Shown piece after piece: positions 32,614-41,495 of a stretch of 64,000 bases of DNA (position 1 is the stretch's first letter; each line of letters starts with the position of its first letter). The stretch is taken from positions 124,001-188,000 of the forward strand of contig NZ_LN890655.1 of NCBI RefSeq assembly GCF_900066015.1, read 5' to 3'. The notes beneath the pieces are model-generated. The model saw only the letters and a list, made by a program, of their open reading frames with translations, did not search any database and was not told the DNA's origin. The position numbers were made by a program, and so were the translations under genes. This DNA comes from Candidatus Promineifilum breve (GTDB lineage: Bacteria; Chloroflexota; Anaerolineae; Promineifilales; Promineifilaceae).

Positions 32614-33164
32614 TGGCCCAACCGATCATCTCTGTTTTCGGCAGTTCGGCCCCGTTGCCCGACAGCGAGCCATACGAGGAGGCGCGCCAGTTAGGCGCAA
32701 TGCTGGCCGAGGCCGGTTTTACCGTGGCGACCGGCGGCTATGGCGGGACGATGGCCGCCGTTAGCCGTGGCGCGGCCGAGGCGGGCGGCCGGGTGATCGG
32801 CGTCACCTCCGGCCACCTGGAGAAGTGGCGGCCCATGCCGCCCAATGAGTGGGTCAGCGAGGAGATACGCCATCCCTCGCAGCGTGAGCGCTTGCTCCAT
32901 CTGGTGATGAACAACGACGGCATGATCGCCTTGCCGGGCGGCATTGGCACACTGTCGGAAGTGGCCCTGGCCTGGAGCCTGATGCAGACGGGGGAGATCG
33001 CCGAGCGGTCGCTGGTCTTGCTCGGCCCCACCTGGCGCGAGACGATTCGCGTCTACGCTCAGGCGGAGTATATCCGGCCACGCGATATGGATCTGATCTA
33101 TCTGGCGACGTCGGCCGAGACGGCGGTGGGCTACACCCGCCAGCGTTTGGCCGCGCGGCTATAG
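32613..33164 (+). CDS. LOG-family (TIGR00725-like) Rossmann protein
   Basis: Cytoplasmic protein of 183 residues with the possible lysine decarboxylase/LOG fold. It has FGSSAPLPDSEPYEEARQLG, a GGYGGTMAAVSRGA nucleotide-binding turn and the key PGGIGTLSEV (PGGxGTxxE) motif of nucleoside-5'-monophosphate phosphoribohydrolases, which release bases from 5'-monophosphates (cytokinin activation in plants). The exact substrate in bacteria is uncertain. Translationally coupled to the P1 gene (shared base). Confidence 0.87.
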   Translation: MAQPIISVFGSSAPLPDSEPYEEARQLGAMLAEAGFTVATGGYGGTMAAVSRGAAEAGGRVIGVTSGHLEKWRPMPPNEWVSEEIRHPSQRERLLHLVMNNDGMIALPGGIGTLSEVALAWSLMQTGEIAERSLVLLGPTWRETIRVYAQAEYIRPRDMDLIYLATSAETAVGYTRQRLAARL

Positions 33165-33192
33165 ACAGTATACCAAAGCTCTCCGGGTGACC

Positions 33193-33990
33193 ATGAGCGA
33201 TCTCATCTTTCTCAAATTGGGCGGCTCGCTGCTGACCGACAAGACCGGCACCGAGGCGCTACGGGCCGACACCTTGCAGCGCCTGGCGGCCGAAATCGCC
33301 GCCGCCCGCGCCGCCGACCCGCAACTCCGTCTCGTCCTGGGACACGGCAGCGGGTCGTTCGGCCACGTGGCCGGCGCCCGCCACGGCACGCGCGCCGGCG
33401 TCGTCGGCCCCGCGCAATGGGCCGGCTTCGCCGAGGTGGCCGATGCCGCGGCGCGGCTCAATCGCCACGTGATCGCCGCGCTGCTGGCCGCGGGCGTCCC
33501 CGCCGTTGGGCTGCCGCCGTCGGCCTCCGCCCTCGTCAGCGACGGCTACATTCGCGAGTTGGCCGTGGCCCCCATTCAGGCGGCGCTGGCCGCCGGGGTG
33601 ACGCCGGTCGTCTTCGGCGACGTGGCCTTCGATGCCGCGCGCGGCGGGACGATCATCTCGACCGAAGAGGTGATGGACTATCTGGCAGCGCGATTGCGGC
33701 CGGCCTGGTTCCTGCTGGCCGGCGAAACGGAAGGGGTGCTGGACGGTGAAGGGAACCTGATCCCGCTCATCACCGCGTCTAACTTGCCATCCTATTTGCC
33801 GGCGCTGGGCGGGTCGCGGGGCACCGACGTCACCGGGGGAATGGCCGCCAAGGTGGCGGCGATGGTGGCGCTGGTGGAAGCCAATCCCGGCCTGGCCATA
33901 CGGATATTCTCCGGCCTGATCCCTGGTCTGCTCACGCGGCTGTTGGTTGATCCTGGTCTGGCGGTTGGTACACGCCTGGCCGCCGGATAG
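33193..33990 (+). CDS. ipk: Isopentenyl phosphate kinase
   Basis: Phosphorylates isopentenyl phosphate (and dimethylallyl phosphate) to the diphosphate in the alternative mevalonate route. The amino acid kinase fold is visible: FLKLGGSLLTDK at the start, GHGSGSFGHVAGARHGT with the conserved His of IPK, DVAFDAARGGTIISTEEVMDYLA, TEGVLDGEG and GTDVTGGMAAKVAAMV. These match IPK rather than glutamate or uridylate kinases. IPK is known from archaea, plants and Chloroflexi such as Roseiflexus. A GTG at 33187 is an alternative start. It closes the run begun by the hydrolase at 30813. Confidence 0.87.
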   Translation: MSDLIFLKLGGSLLTDKTGTEALRADTLQRLAAEIAAARAADPQLRLVLGHGSGSFGHVAGARHGTRAGVVGPAQWAGFAEVADAAARLNRHVIAALLAAGVPAVGLPPSASALVSDGYIRELAVAPIQAALAAGVTPVVFGDVAFDAARGGTIISTEEVMDYLAARLRPAWFLLAGETEGVLDGEGNLIPLITASNLPSYLPALGGSRGTDVTGGMAAKVAAMVALVEANPGLAIRIFSGLIPGLLTRLLVDPGLAVGTRLAAG

Positions 33991-34297
33991 GGGTGGGTTG
34001 TTGGGGCTGGGGGGCGGGATGCCATCCCGCCCTACATAATGGGAGGCTTGTGAGATGAATAAAGGTGACACTCGTCACTTCTATTTGTGACAAATTTCAC
34101 TAACTATAGACCCCTGTTTCTGTCACAATAAGCCTATTACACGCATAACCGACTGGGCGGAGCCGAACGCTCTGCGTGTGGGCGTTTTGCCTTGCCTTAA
34201 TACGAACGGTTATCTCATCACCTGGCCCCCAGTGCGCCTATCACTCCCGTGAACCGGGCAAGGGGGGATAGGTTGATGAACGAGTTGTAGGAGGCTT
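33991..34297 (+). promoter_or_regulatory. hox upstream region with repeat, tandem Crp-like sites and structured leader
   Basis: This 307-base gap carries no gene. It holds (1) the GC palindrome GGGCGGGATG/CATCCCGCCC at 34011-34032, a likely terminator for the kinase gene; (2) two Crp/Fnr-like palindromes at 34064-34101; (3) a -10-like CACAAT at 34124-34129; and (4) a leader with matching ACACGCA and TGCGTGT arms at about 34139-34179 around a GAGC-CGAAC-GCTC hairpin. I recognise no known riboswitch in the leader. Confidence 0.55.
34064..34101 (+). promoter_or_regulatory. Two tandem Crp/Fnr-type operators upstream of hox
   Basis: GGTGACACTCGTCACT (34064-34079) and TGTGACAAATTTCACT (34086-34101) each follow TGTGA-N6-TCACA, matching 8 and 9 of 10 conserved bases. 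Their centres are 22 bp apart, two helical turns, so two dimers could bind on the same face. With the -10-like CACAAT at 34124-34129 the nearer site centres near -42. Confidence 0.6.
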
Positions 34298-34816
34298 ATG
34301 TCATCGCGGAACGAAAAGATCGAACCGCCGTCGGACGACAAACGCTGGCGCATTGTTCAGGCGACCATGCAGCGCAACGGCTTCGAGCGTGACGGCCTGA
34401 TCGAAACGCTTCACACCGTGCAGGAGTCCTTCGGCTTCCTGGATGAAGATTCACTGCGTTACGTGGCGGCGTCGCTCAACGCGCCGCTCAGTCAGGTCTA
34501 CGGCGTCTCCACCTTTTACCATCTGTTCAGCCTCAAGCCGGCCGGCCGCCATACCTGCGTCGTCTGCCTGGGCACGGCCTGCTACATCAAAGGCATTCCC
34601 CTGTTGTTGAAGGAAATCGAAAACGAATACGGCATCAAGGCCGGCGAGACGACGGCCGACGGCAATCTCTCCCTGATGACGGCGCGCTGCCTGGGGTCGT
34701 GCGGTCTGGCGCCGGTGGCCGTGTTCGACGGCGAAATCGCCGGCAAGGTGAACGTCCACGAGGCGATGGATCGACTCCACGCGCTTCAGGAGGCTTACGA
34801 TGTTCGACAGGCTTGA
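34298..34816 (+). CDS. hoxE: Bidirectional [NiFe] hydrogenase diaphorase subunit HoxE
   Basis: NuoE-like subunit of the NAD-linked HoxEFUYH hydrogenase, 172 residues, cytoplasmic. It binds one [2Fe-2S] cluster: the ligands are the Cys pair in [11 protein letters not shown] and the pair in [12 protein letters not shown]. The N-terminal helical bundle ([40 protein letters not shown]) is typical. It is first in the operon and overlaps hoxF by 17 bases. HoxE links hydrogenase to other electron carriers, such as ferredoxin or flavodoxin, in cyanobacteria. Confidence 0.94.
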   Translation: MSSRNEKIEPPSDDKRWRIVQATMQRNGFERDGLIETLHTVQESFGFLDEDSLRYVAASLNAPLSQVYGVSTFYHLFSLKPAGRHTCVVCLGTACYIKGIPLLLKEIENEYGIKAGETTADGNLSLMTARCLGSCGLAPVAVFDGEIAGKVNVHEAMDRLHALQEAYDVRQA

Positions 34817-36479
34817 GGAAATCGCCATCACGGAACAGGAACAGGGCGAGCGCTACACCCACACCGTCAACGTTTGCATGGCCGCCGGGTGCATGTCCTC
34901 GCAGAGCGGCGTGATTAAAGAAACGCTCGACAAGGAAGTGGAACGGGAAGGGCTGGAGCGCTGGTGTCGCGTGCGCGGCACGGGCTGCATGGGGCTGTGC
35001 GCCGCTGGGCCACTCGTTTCGGTGAACCCGGAGAAAGAAGGCGAAATCCTTTACCAACACGTCAAAGTCGATGACGTGCCGGAGATCGTCGCCTCATTGG
35101 AGGGCCAACCGGTGGAGCGGCTGCGCTGCCCGACCGACGTGCCCTTCTTCCAGCGGCAACACAAGATCGTCCTGGAGAACAGCGGCCTGATCGACCCGGA
35201 GCGCATCGAGGAATACATCGCCCGCGACGGCTACGCGGCGATGATGAAGGCCATTACCGAGATGTCTCCCGCCGACGTCATCGATGAGATCATCGCCAGC
35301 GGCCTGCGCGGCCGGGGCGGCGGCGGCTACCCGACCGGCCTGAAGTGGACGACGGTCGCCAAGTCCGACGGCGAGATGAAATACATCATCTGCAACGCCG
35401 ACGAAGGCGACCCCGGCGCGTTCATGGATCGCAGCGTATTGGAGAGCGATCCCCATCGCATCCTGGAAGGCATGGCGATTGCCGGCTATGCCGTCGGCGC
35501 GACCCAGGGCTACGTCTACGTGCGCGGCGAATACCCGCTGGCCGTGGCCCGCCTGAAGACGGCCATCCGCCAGGCCCGCCGGGCCAACATGCTCGGCAGC
35601 GGCATCGGCGGCACGCTCTTCAACTTCCACATCGACATCCGCCTCGGCGCCGGCGCCTTCGTCTGCGGCGAGGAGACGGCGCTCATCGCCTCCATCGAGG
35701 GCAAGCGCGGCCAGCCCCGGCCGCGGCCGCCCTATCCGGCGGAGTACGGCCTATGGGGTATGCCGACCCTGATCAACAACGTCGAGACGCTGGCGAGCGT
35801 GGCCCCCATCATCCGCAACGGTGGCGACTGGTACGCGCGGCTGGGCACGGCCACCAGCAAAGGCACCAAGGTCTTCGCCCTGGCCGGCAGCATCAACAAC
35901 ACCGGCCTCATCGAAGTGCCGATGGGCACGTCGCTGCGCGAGATCATCTACGACATCGGCGGCGGTGTCTCCGGCGACGGCCACTGCAAGGCCATCCAGA
36001 CCGGCGGCCCCTCCGGCGGCTGCATCCCGGCCAAGTTCCTCGATACCCTCGTCGATTATGAATCCCTCTCGGCGCTGGGATCGATCATGGGGTCGGGCGG
36101 CATGATCGTCATGGACGATTCGGCCAGCATGGTCGATGTGGCCCGCTTCTTTATGGAGTTTTGCATGACCGAGTCGTGCGGCCGGTGTGTGCCCTGCCGC
36201 GTCGGCACGGTCCACATGTACAACTTGCTCGACAAGTTCAGCCGCCACGAGGGCACGCCCCATGACCTGATCCTGCTGGAGAAGTTATGCGATATGGTGC
36301 GCAACACCAGCCTGTGCGGCCTGGGGCAGACTGCGCCGAATCCGGTGCTCAGCACGCTGCGCTATTTCCGTGATGAGTACATGGACTGCATGATCACCGA
36401 AACGAATGGCAACCAAGCCCACTTCCATAGTTTGTCGGGAAATGGGCTTGGCGATGGGTTACAAGAGGTGGCGCGATGA
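34800..36479 (+). CDS. hoxF: Bidirectional hydrogenase NAD/FMN diaphorase subunit HoxF
   Basis: Catalyses NAD(P)+/NAD(P)H exchange for the hydrogenase; NuoF homologue with an N-terminal thioredoxin-like [2Fe-2S] domain (residues about 20-110, [12 protein letters not shown] and [15 protein letters not shown]). The core has [16 protein letters not shown] (NAD site), [13 protein letters not shown] (FMN site) and [12 protein letters not shown] with [10 protein letters not shown], the [4Fe-4S] ligands. 559 residues fits HoxF. AGGAGG lies before the ATG, and the stop overlaps hoxU by 4 bases. Confidence 0.95.
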   Translation: MFDRLEEIAITEQEQGERYTHTVNVCMAAGCMSSQSGVIKETLDKEVEREGLERWCRVRGTGCMGLCAAGPLVSVNPEKEGEILYQHVKVDDVPEIVASLEGQPVERLRCPTDVPFFQRQHKIVLENSGLIDPERIEEYIARDGYAAMMKAITEMSPADVIDEIIASGLRGRGGGGYPTGLKWTTVAKSDGEMKYIICNADEGDPGAFMDRSVLESDPHRILEGMAIAGYAVGATQGYVYVRGEYPLAVARLKTAIRQARRANMLGSGIGGTLFNFHIDIRLGAGAFVCGEETALIASIEGKRGQPRPRPPYPAEYGLWGMPTLINNVETLASVAPIIRNGGDWYARLGTATSKGTKVFALAGSINNTGLIEVPMGTSLREIIYDIGGGVSGDGHCKAIQTGGPSGGCIPAKFLDTLVDYESLSALGSIMGSGGMIVMDDSASMVDVARFFMEFCMTESCGRCVPCRVGTVHMYNLLDKFSRHEGTPHDLILLEKLCDMVRNTSLCGLGQTAPNPVLSTLRYFRDEYMDCMITETNGNQAHFHSLSGNGLGDGLQEVAR

Positions 36480-37201
36480 AACGGCCGTTTAAGACTCGCA
36501 TCAAGACTCTGAAAATCGACGGCGTCGACGTTGGCGCGCGGGAAGATGAAACCATCCTGGAACTGGCCCAGGAGAACGGTATTTTCATCCCCACCCTGTG
36601 CCATCTGGAAGGCGTCCACGACATCGGCTCGTGCCGCCTGTGCCTGGTGGAGATCAAGGGTTCCAACAAGCTCCAGCCCGCCTGCATGACCTATGCCGAA
36701 GAGGGCATGGATGTCATCACCAACTCGGAGCGGCTGCTGACCTATCGGCGGCAGGTGCTCGATCTGCTCTTCTCGGAGCGCAATCACGTCTGCTCCGTGT
36801 GCGTCTCCAACGGCCATTGCGAACTCCAGTGGATGGCGGGCAAACTGGGCATCAGCCACGTCGGCGTGCCCTACCTCTATCCGCAACTGGCCGTGGATGC
36901 CTCGCACCCGTATTACACCTATGACCCCAACCGGTGCATCCTGTGTACCCGCTGTGTGCGTGTCTGTGACGAGATCGAAGGCGCGCATACCTGGGACGTG
37001 ATGGGCCGGGGCGTGGAGTGCATGGTCATCAGCGACCTGAATCAGCCCTGGGGCACGGCCGATAGCTGCACCCGCTGCGGCAAGTGTGTCCAGGTCTGCC
37101 CCACCGGCGCGCTCTTCTCCAAGGGTAAGGCCGTGGCCGAAATGAAAAAGCGCCGCGAATTCCTGCCCTATCTGCAATCCATGCGGGAGGGTCGAAAGTG
37201 A
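36476..37201 (+). CDS. hoxU: Bidirectional hydrogenase electron-transfer subunit HoxU
   Basis: NuoG-N-terminal-like Fe-S subunit of 241 residues that carries electrons between the hydrogenase and diaphorase halves. Cluster ligands in order: plant-type [2Fe-2S] ([19 protein letters not shown] ... C), His-Cys3 [4Fe-4S] ([15 protein letters not shown]), and two ferredoxin-like [4Fe-4S] motifs ([13 protein letters not shown] and [14 protein letters not shown]). The stop overlaps the GTG of hoxY by 4 bases. Confidence 0.95.
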   Translation: MKRPFKTRIKTLKIDGVDVGAREDETILELAQENGIFIPTLCHLEGVHDIGSCRLCLVEIKGSNKLQPACMTYAEEGMDVITNSERLLTYRRQVLDLLFSERNHVCSVCVSNGHCELQWMAGKLGISHVGVPYLYPQLAVDASHPYYTYDPNRCILCTRCVRVCDEIEGAHTWDVMGRGVECMVISDLNQPWGTADSCTRCGKCVQVCPTGALFSKGKAVAEMKKRREFLPYLQSMREGRK

Positions 37202-37734
37202 GTAACAAACCAACTCTGGCGACGGTCTGGCTCGACGGCTGTTCCGGCTGCCATATGTCCTTTCTCGACATTGACGAACGCATCCTCGATCTGGCGGCCC
37301 AGGCCGACCTGGTCTATAGCCCGCTGGTGGACGCCAAGGAGTTCCCCGACATGGTGGACATCACCCTGATCGAGGGCGCGGTCAGCAGCGAAGACGATTA
37401 CAACAAGATTCGCAAGGTGCGGGCGCACACGCGGCTATTGGTGTCGCTGGGCGACTGCGCCGTGACGGCCAACGTGCCGGCCATGCGCAACCGCTTCAGT
37501 GTCAAGTCGGTGCTGGATCGCGCCTACATCGAGAACGCCGCGCTGAACCAGCACATCCCGGTCGAGGTGATTCCCGCCCTGCGCCGGCAGTCGGTGCCTG
37601 TGCACCAGATCGTGCCGGTGGACGTATTCATTCCCGGCTGCCCGCCCTCGGCCGACATCATTTTCTTTGCCCTGACCGAATTGCTGGCCGGGCGGATGCC
37701 CGACTTGCGGACAATGACCCGCTTCGGCGCGTAA
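37198..37734 (+). CDS. hoxY: Bidirectional hydrogenase small subunit HoxY
   Basis: Small subunit of group 3d [NiFe] hydrogenase, 178 residues, with the proximal [4Fe-4S] cluster only. The four ligands are in [19 protein letters not shown] and PGCPPSAD. Starts with GTG within the hoxU stop. Short length without medial or distal clusters and no signal peptide agrees with a cytoplasmic NAD-reducing enzyme. Confidence 0.94.
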   Translation: MSNKPTLATVWLDGCSGCHMSFLDIDERILDLAAQADLVYSPLVDAKEFPDMVDITLIEGAVSSEDDYNKIRKVRAHTRLLVSLGDCAVTANVPAMRNRFSVKSVLDRAYIENAALNQHIPVEVIPALRRQSVPVHQIVPVDVFIPGCPPSADIIFFALTELLAGRMPDLRTMTRFGA

Positions 37735-37752
37735 AGGCGAGCGAGAACCAAC

Positions 37753-39177
37753 ATGAGCAAGACGATTACCATCGATCCCGTGACCCGCATCGAGGGGCAC
37801 AGCAAGATCACCATCCATCTCGATGACACTGGGCGGGTCAGTTCGGCCCGCTTCCACGTGACGCAATTCCGCGGCTTCGAGAAGCTGGTGGAAGGCCGGC
37901 CGTTCCACGAGATGCCTTCGCTTACGGCCCGCATCTGCGGCATCTGTCCGGTTAGCCATCTGGTCGCCTCGGCCAAGGCCTGCGACGACTTGATGGCCGT
38001 GCAGATCCCGCCGGCGGCGGCCAAGCTGCGCCAGATCTTGAATCTGGCCCAGATTCTGCAATCCCATGCCCTCAGCTTCTTCCACCTGTCGTCGCCCGAC
38101 CTGGTGCTGGGCATGGATTCCGACCCGGCGCGGCGCAATCTGTTCGGCGTGGTCGGGCATTCGCCCGACCTGGCGCGTGACGGCATCTGGCTGCGCCAAT
38201 ACGGACAGGAGATCATCGCTCTGCTGGGCGGCAAGCGCATCCATCCGGCCTGGGTCGTGCCCGGCGGCGTCAGCGCGCCGTTGACGGCCGACCGCCGCGA
38301 GACGATGCTGGCCAAGGTTCCCGACGCCCTGGCCCGCCTGCGCCGCACGCTCGACTGGTACAAGGAAGTGTTCGGCCACTTCGACGCCGAAATCCGCACC
38401 TTTGCCAATTTCCCGTCGCTGTTCATGGGCCTGGTGTCCGACAAGGGCGAACTGGAGATGTACGACGGCAAGATTCGGTTTGTGGATTCCACCGGCCAGA
38501 TCGTGGCCGACAAGCTTGAGCCGCACCAGTTCTATGACTACATTGAGGAAGCGGTGGAACCCGACTCCTATCTGAAGTCGCCCTACTATAAGGCGCTGGG
38601 CTATCCCGACGGCATCTATCGAGTGGGGCCGCTGGCTCGGCTGAATCTGATCGACCGGGTGGGCACGCCGCTGGCCGATGAGGAATGGGCTGAGTTCCGC
38701 ATGTTAGAGCGCGGCGCGACGTTGAGTTCCTTCCAGTACCATTACGCCCGCCTGGTCGAGATGATATACTGCGTGGAGAAGATCGAGCGGCTGCTCAACG
38801 CGCCCGACATCCTGAGCGACCACGTGCGCGCCCACGCCGACCCCAACCGGCTGGAAGGCTTCGGCGTCAGTGAAGCGCCGCGCGGTACACTGATGCACCA
38901 TTACAAGATCGACCGCAAGGGCATGATGCAGTGGGCCAACCTGATTATCGCCACCGGCCACAACAGTCTGGCGATGAACAAGGGCGTCTATCAGGTGGCG
39001 CGCTACTTCGTCCACGGCGAGAAGATCGAAGAGGGCATGTTGAATCGGGTCGAGGCGGTGATCCGTACCTTCGACCCCTGCCTTAGCTGTTCGACCCACG
39101 CCTTTGGGCAGATGCCGCTGCGCATCGAGCTGCTTTCGCCCGAAGGCGAACTGTTGGATAAGGTGCAGCGCGGCTAA
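37753..39177 (+). CDS. hoxH: Bidirectional hydrogenase large subunit HoxH
   Basis: NiFe active-site subunit, 474 residues. The four Ni ligands are Cys62 and Cys65 in RICGICPVSH and Cys443 and Cys446 in DPCLSCSTH. A 25-residue tail follows the His449 cleavage point, so the protein requires endoproteolytic maturation by the protease encoded next. The N-terminal TRIEGH motif is also typical. Group 3d assignment comes from gene context (HoxEFU partners). It lies 18 bases after hoxY, and hoxW begins 2 bases after its stop. Hyp assembly genes are not in this window. Confidence 0.96.
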   Translation: MSKTITIDPVTRIEGHSKITIHLDDTGRVSSARFHVTQFRGFEKLVEGRPFHEMPSLTARICGICPVSHLVASAKACDDLMAVQIPPAAAKLRQILNLAQILQSHALSFFHLSSPDLVLGMDSDPARRNLFGVVGHSPDLARDGIWLRQYGQEIIALLGGKRIHPAWVVPGGVSAPLTADRRETMLAKVPDALARLRRTLDWYKEVFGHFDAEIRTFANFPSLFMGLVSDKGELEMYDGKIRFVDSTGQIVADKLEPHQFYDYIEEAVEPDSYLKSPYYKALGYPDGIYRVGPLARLNLIDRVGTPLADEEWAEFRMLERGATLSSFQYHYARLVEMIYCVEKIERLLNAPDILSDHVRAHADPNRLEGFGVSEAPRGTLMHHYKIDRKGMMQWANLIIATGHNSLAMNKGVYQVARYFVHGEKIEEGMLNRVEAVIRTFDPCLSCSTHAFGQMPLRIELLSPEGELLDKVQRG

Positions 39178-39179
39178 TC

Positions 39180-39665
39180 ATGGCCTTTCTGATCATCGGC
39201 TACGGCAACACGCTGCGCGGCGATGACGGCGCCGGTCGCCGGGTGGTGGAAGCGTTGGCAGACACGCTGCCGCCCGGCGCGGCCGTCTCGCTCCACCAGT
39301 TGACGCCGGAATGGGCCGAGACCATCAGCCACGTGGATCACGTCATCTTCGTCGATGCCACCGAGAGCCAAATACCCGGCGCGGTGCGATGTTTCCCCCT
39401 GTCGGCTGCCCCTGGCCGCCCCGATTCCCATGCCGTCACGCCCGATAGCCTGTTGTTCATGGCCGCCGCGCTCTATGGCCGCGCTCCCTCGGCCCACGTC
39501 GTCACCATCGCCGGGGAATCGTTCGCCCTGTCCGAATCCCTGAGCGTTCGCGTGGCCGCGGCCGTCCCTATCGCCGCGGCCATGATCCACGATCTCATCG
39601 GCCGGTTTCAGGCGACGGAAGCCGATCCGTTCGCGGGCCGCCACCCTGTCAGTTCTGCGCGGTGA
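39180..39665 (+). CDS. hoxW: Hydrogenase maturation endopeptidase
   Basis: Protease that removes the HoxH C-terminal tail after Ni insertion, 161 residues. GYGNTLRGDDGAGRRVVEAL gives the conserved Asp-Asp/Glu region, VDATES the second acidic ligand and VVTIAGESFA the third region with the terminal-His/Glu position of the HycI/HoxW family. Directly after hoxH, which is its substrate. A terminator follows. Confidence 0.93.
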   Translation: MAFLIIGYGNTLRGDDGAGRRVVEALADTLPPGAAVSLHQLTPEWAETISHVDHVIFVDATESQIPGAVRCFPLSAAPGRPDSHAVTPDSLLFMAAALYGRAPSAHVVTIAGESFALSESLSVRVAAAVPIAAAMIHDLIGRFQATEADPFAGRHPVSSAR

Positions 39666-39682
39666 CAACACAAGTAGGTACG

Positions 39683-39716
39683 AAAAACGCCGGAGCGGCA
39701 CAGCCGCCCCGGCGTT
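39683..39716. terminator. Terminator between hoxW and the SPFH gene
   Basis: A GC-rich stem AACGCCGGAGCGG/CCGCCCCGGCGTT (39686-39716, one bulge) is followed on the minus strand by TTTTT (39687-39683). It is a clear Rho-independent terminator for the SPFH operon and can also slow the hox transcript on the other strand. Confidence 0.85.
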
Positions 39717-39739
39717 GATGGCTGAGAATTGAGCTAAGC

Positions 39740-40834
39740 TTAGCCGCCCAGGAACGCTTCCAGGTTAGCCTTGCTGATGCGATAGGCCGCGCCGATCTTC
39801 TTGGCCTTCAGGTCGCCGGCCTCGATGGCCGCCAGTACGTCCTGCGGCGTCACTTGCAGGAATTCGGCCGCCTGCTCCGGGGTCATCACGTCAGGCATGG
39901 GGGGCGGGGGCGACCCGGTGGCCGGCGGTGGCGTCGCGCCCGTGGCCGGGGCCTGCCCGCCTTGCGCCGCTTGCTGGGCCGCCAGCTGCTGTTGCAACAT
40001 TTGTTGTTGCATCTGCTGCTGCTGCATGGCCGCCATACCCATCGCGCCGAAGCCGACTTCGCTGAGCGCGCCGCCGGAGGGGTTGCTGGCCGCGGCCATC
40101 AGCGCGTCGGCCTGCTGCTTCTGGGTGTAAGACGTGCCGTAACCCATGTTGGTGACGACCTTCAGCGAATCGGGGTGGAGCGACATGTTGATGGCGAAAT
40201 CGACCAGCACCATGCCGATGGCGTCGAACTCTTCCTGCAACAGGCCGACGAGTAGCGAGTTCAGTTCCTTGGTGAACGATTGCAACTGGGCCGGGCCGAG
40301 ACCCTTGGCAATCGCCAGCTCACTGAGCTTATCGGAGATCATGATCGCCAGCATCGGGTCGAGGCGGGCCTTCACTTCCTGGAAGCGCACGCTAGGCCGG
40401 AAGGCATCCAGCGCATTAAGGAAGCGCCACGGGTCCTTGACCTTGGTGACGTAGGTGCCGTTGCCGACGATGGCGCTGGCCCCCGGCATCCGCTGCGGGT
40501 GCTCGACGATAATCGGGTTGACCGTGCCCCACTTCAGGGTCAGGTCGGTCGTCTTGACGAAGTAGACGTCGGCCGTAAACACATTGGCCCCACCGAACAG
40601 ACCGGCCTCAAAGAGGTTGGTCAGCATGGGGATGTTCTCGGTGGTCAGCGTATGGCGGCCGGGGGTGAAAGTTCCCATCGCCTCGCCGCCGCGCACGAAG
40701 ACGGCCGTCTCGCCGGGGTTGACGATCAGTTGCGAGCCAAGCTTGATGTCGCCCAGCCCCTCGCGGGGAAATTTCTGGATGACCTCATCCCGTTGCCAGC
40801 TCTCGACGGCGACGCGATCGAATATCTTGGGCAT
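39740..40834 (-). CDS. SPFH-domain protein with a C-terminal excisionase-type helix-turn-helix
   Basis: Protein of 364 residues. The first 225 residues form an SPFH/band-7 domain of the virion-core/YdjI type (FDRVAVESWQRDEVIQKFP, VFVRGGEAMGTFTPGRHTL, MLAIMISDKLSELAIAKGLGPAQLQ). A Gln/Met-rich stretch (MAAMQQQQMQQQM-type, about 265-290) and Pro/Gly linker follow, then an excisionase/MerR-like helix-turn-helix (VMTPEQAAEFLQVTPQDVLAAIEAGDLKAKKIGAAYRISKANLEAFL). Combining a membrane-scaffold-like domain with an Xis-type DNA- or protein-binding fold is unusual. It is last in a four-gene operon starting with a DUF2207 protein. Confidence 0.85.
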   Translation of the reverse strand: MPKIFDRVAVESWQRDEVIQKFPREGLGDIKLGSQLIVNPGETAVFVRGGEAMGTFTPGRHTLTTENIPMLTNLFEAGLFGGANVFTADVYFVKTTDLTLKWGTVNPIIVEHPQRMPGASAIVGNGTYVTKVKDPWRFLNALDAFRPSVRFQEVKARLDPMLAIMISDKLSELAIAKGLGPAQLQSFTKELNSLLVGLLQEEFDAIGMVLVDFAINMSLHPDSLKVVTNMGYGTSYTQKQQADALMAAASNPSGGALSEVGFGAMGMAAMQQQQMQQQMLQQQLAAQQAAQGGQAPATGATPPPATGSPPPPMPDVMTPEQAAEFLQVTPQDVLAAIEAGDLKAKKIGAAYRISKANLEAFLGG

Positions 40835-40854
40835 GATTCAGACCTCCTTATCAG

Positions 40855-41394
40855 TTACTTGATCCCGTTCAGGACTTCCTGGCGGGAGTTAAACGTCTCA
40901 TTGGCGTCCAGCAGCGACGTCGTGAGCGCGGTCAGGGCCTGGCCGAGATCGCCGCCGTCGGCCACGGCCTTGTTCAGGGCATCAACCTCGGCGCCAATCT
41001 GGTCGCTGTGGTTTAGCATCTGTTCGTCGAACGAGTAAAGGCGGGCCAGGTCCTCGGCGTCAACGTCGATGGCGGAAAAGAAGCCGGCATAGCCCACCGG
41101 CGCGTCCTTGATCTTGCCGATCAGACCCATCAGCAGGTTATCGGCCCGGCCCATCTGCTCGGCGTAATCCATCGCCAGAAAGATGTCGCGACTGACGGCC
41201 TGAAAAGCGGTGGAGTAGCTGAGCCGCACCTGCTCCAGCCTGCCTGTGATGGTGTCGCGCAATAGCTGGTCGGCCTCGCGGCGGCGACCCCGTTCCATGT
41301 AGCCACTAAGTCCCGGAATCTTGCTCAACAGATTGCGCAGGGTTCCGGTGTCCCCCACGATCTTTTCGTAAAAACCTTCAACCTTTTCGACCAT
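40855..41394 (-). CDS. Helical protein of unknown function in the SPFH operon
   Basis: Soluble, almost all-helical protein of 179 residues. No motif is recognised. The N-terminal region (VEGFYEKIVGDTGTLRNLLSKIPGLSGYMERGRRREADQLLRDTITGRLEQVRLSY) and later YAEQMGRADNLLMGLIGKI look like amphipathic helices of a bundle. It lies 20 bases upstream of the SPFH gene on the same strand, with GGAG about 10 nt before ATG, and is therefore a likely partner of the SPFH protein. Confidence 0.68.
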   Translation of the reverse strand: MVEKVEGFYEKIVGDTGTLRNLLSKIPGLSGYMERGRRREADQLLRDTITGRLEQVRLSYSTAFQAVSRDIFLAMDYAEQMGRADNLLMGLIGKIKDAPVGYAGFFSAIDVDAEDLARLYSFDEQMLNHSDQIGAEVDALNKAVADGGDLGQALTALTTSLLDANETFNSRQEVLNGIK

Positions 41395-41495
41395 TGTTCG
41401 TTACACTCCTTCGCCCTTTGTGAATGTGGCTGATTCGACTTATTACAGATCGAACGACCGCCACTCCCATCACATCTGAACAGTTGTTTATTTTG

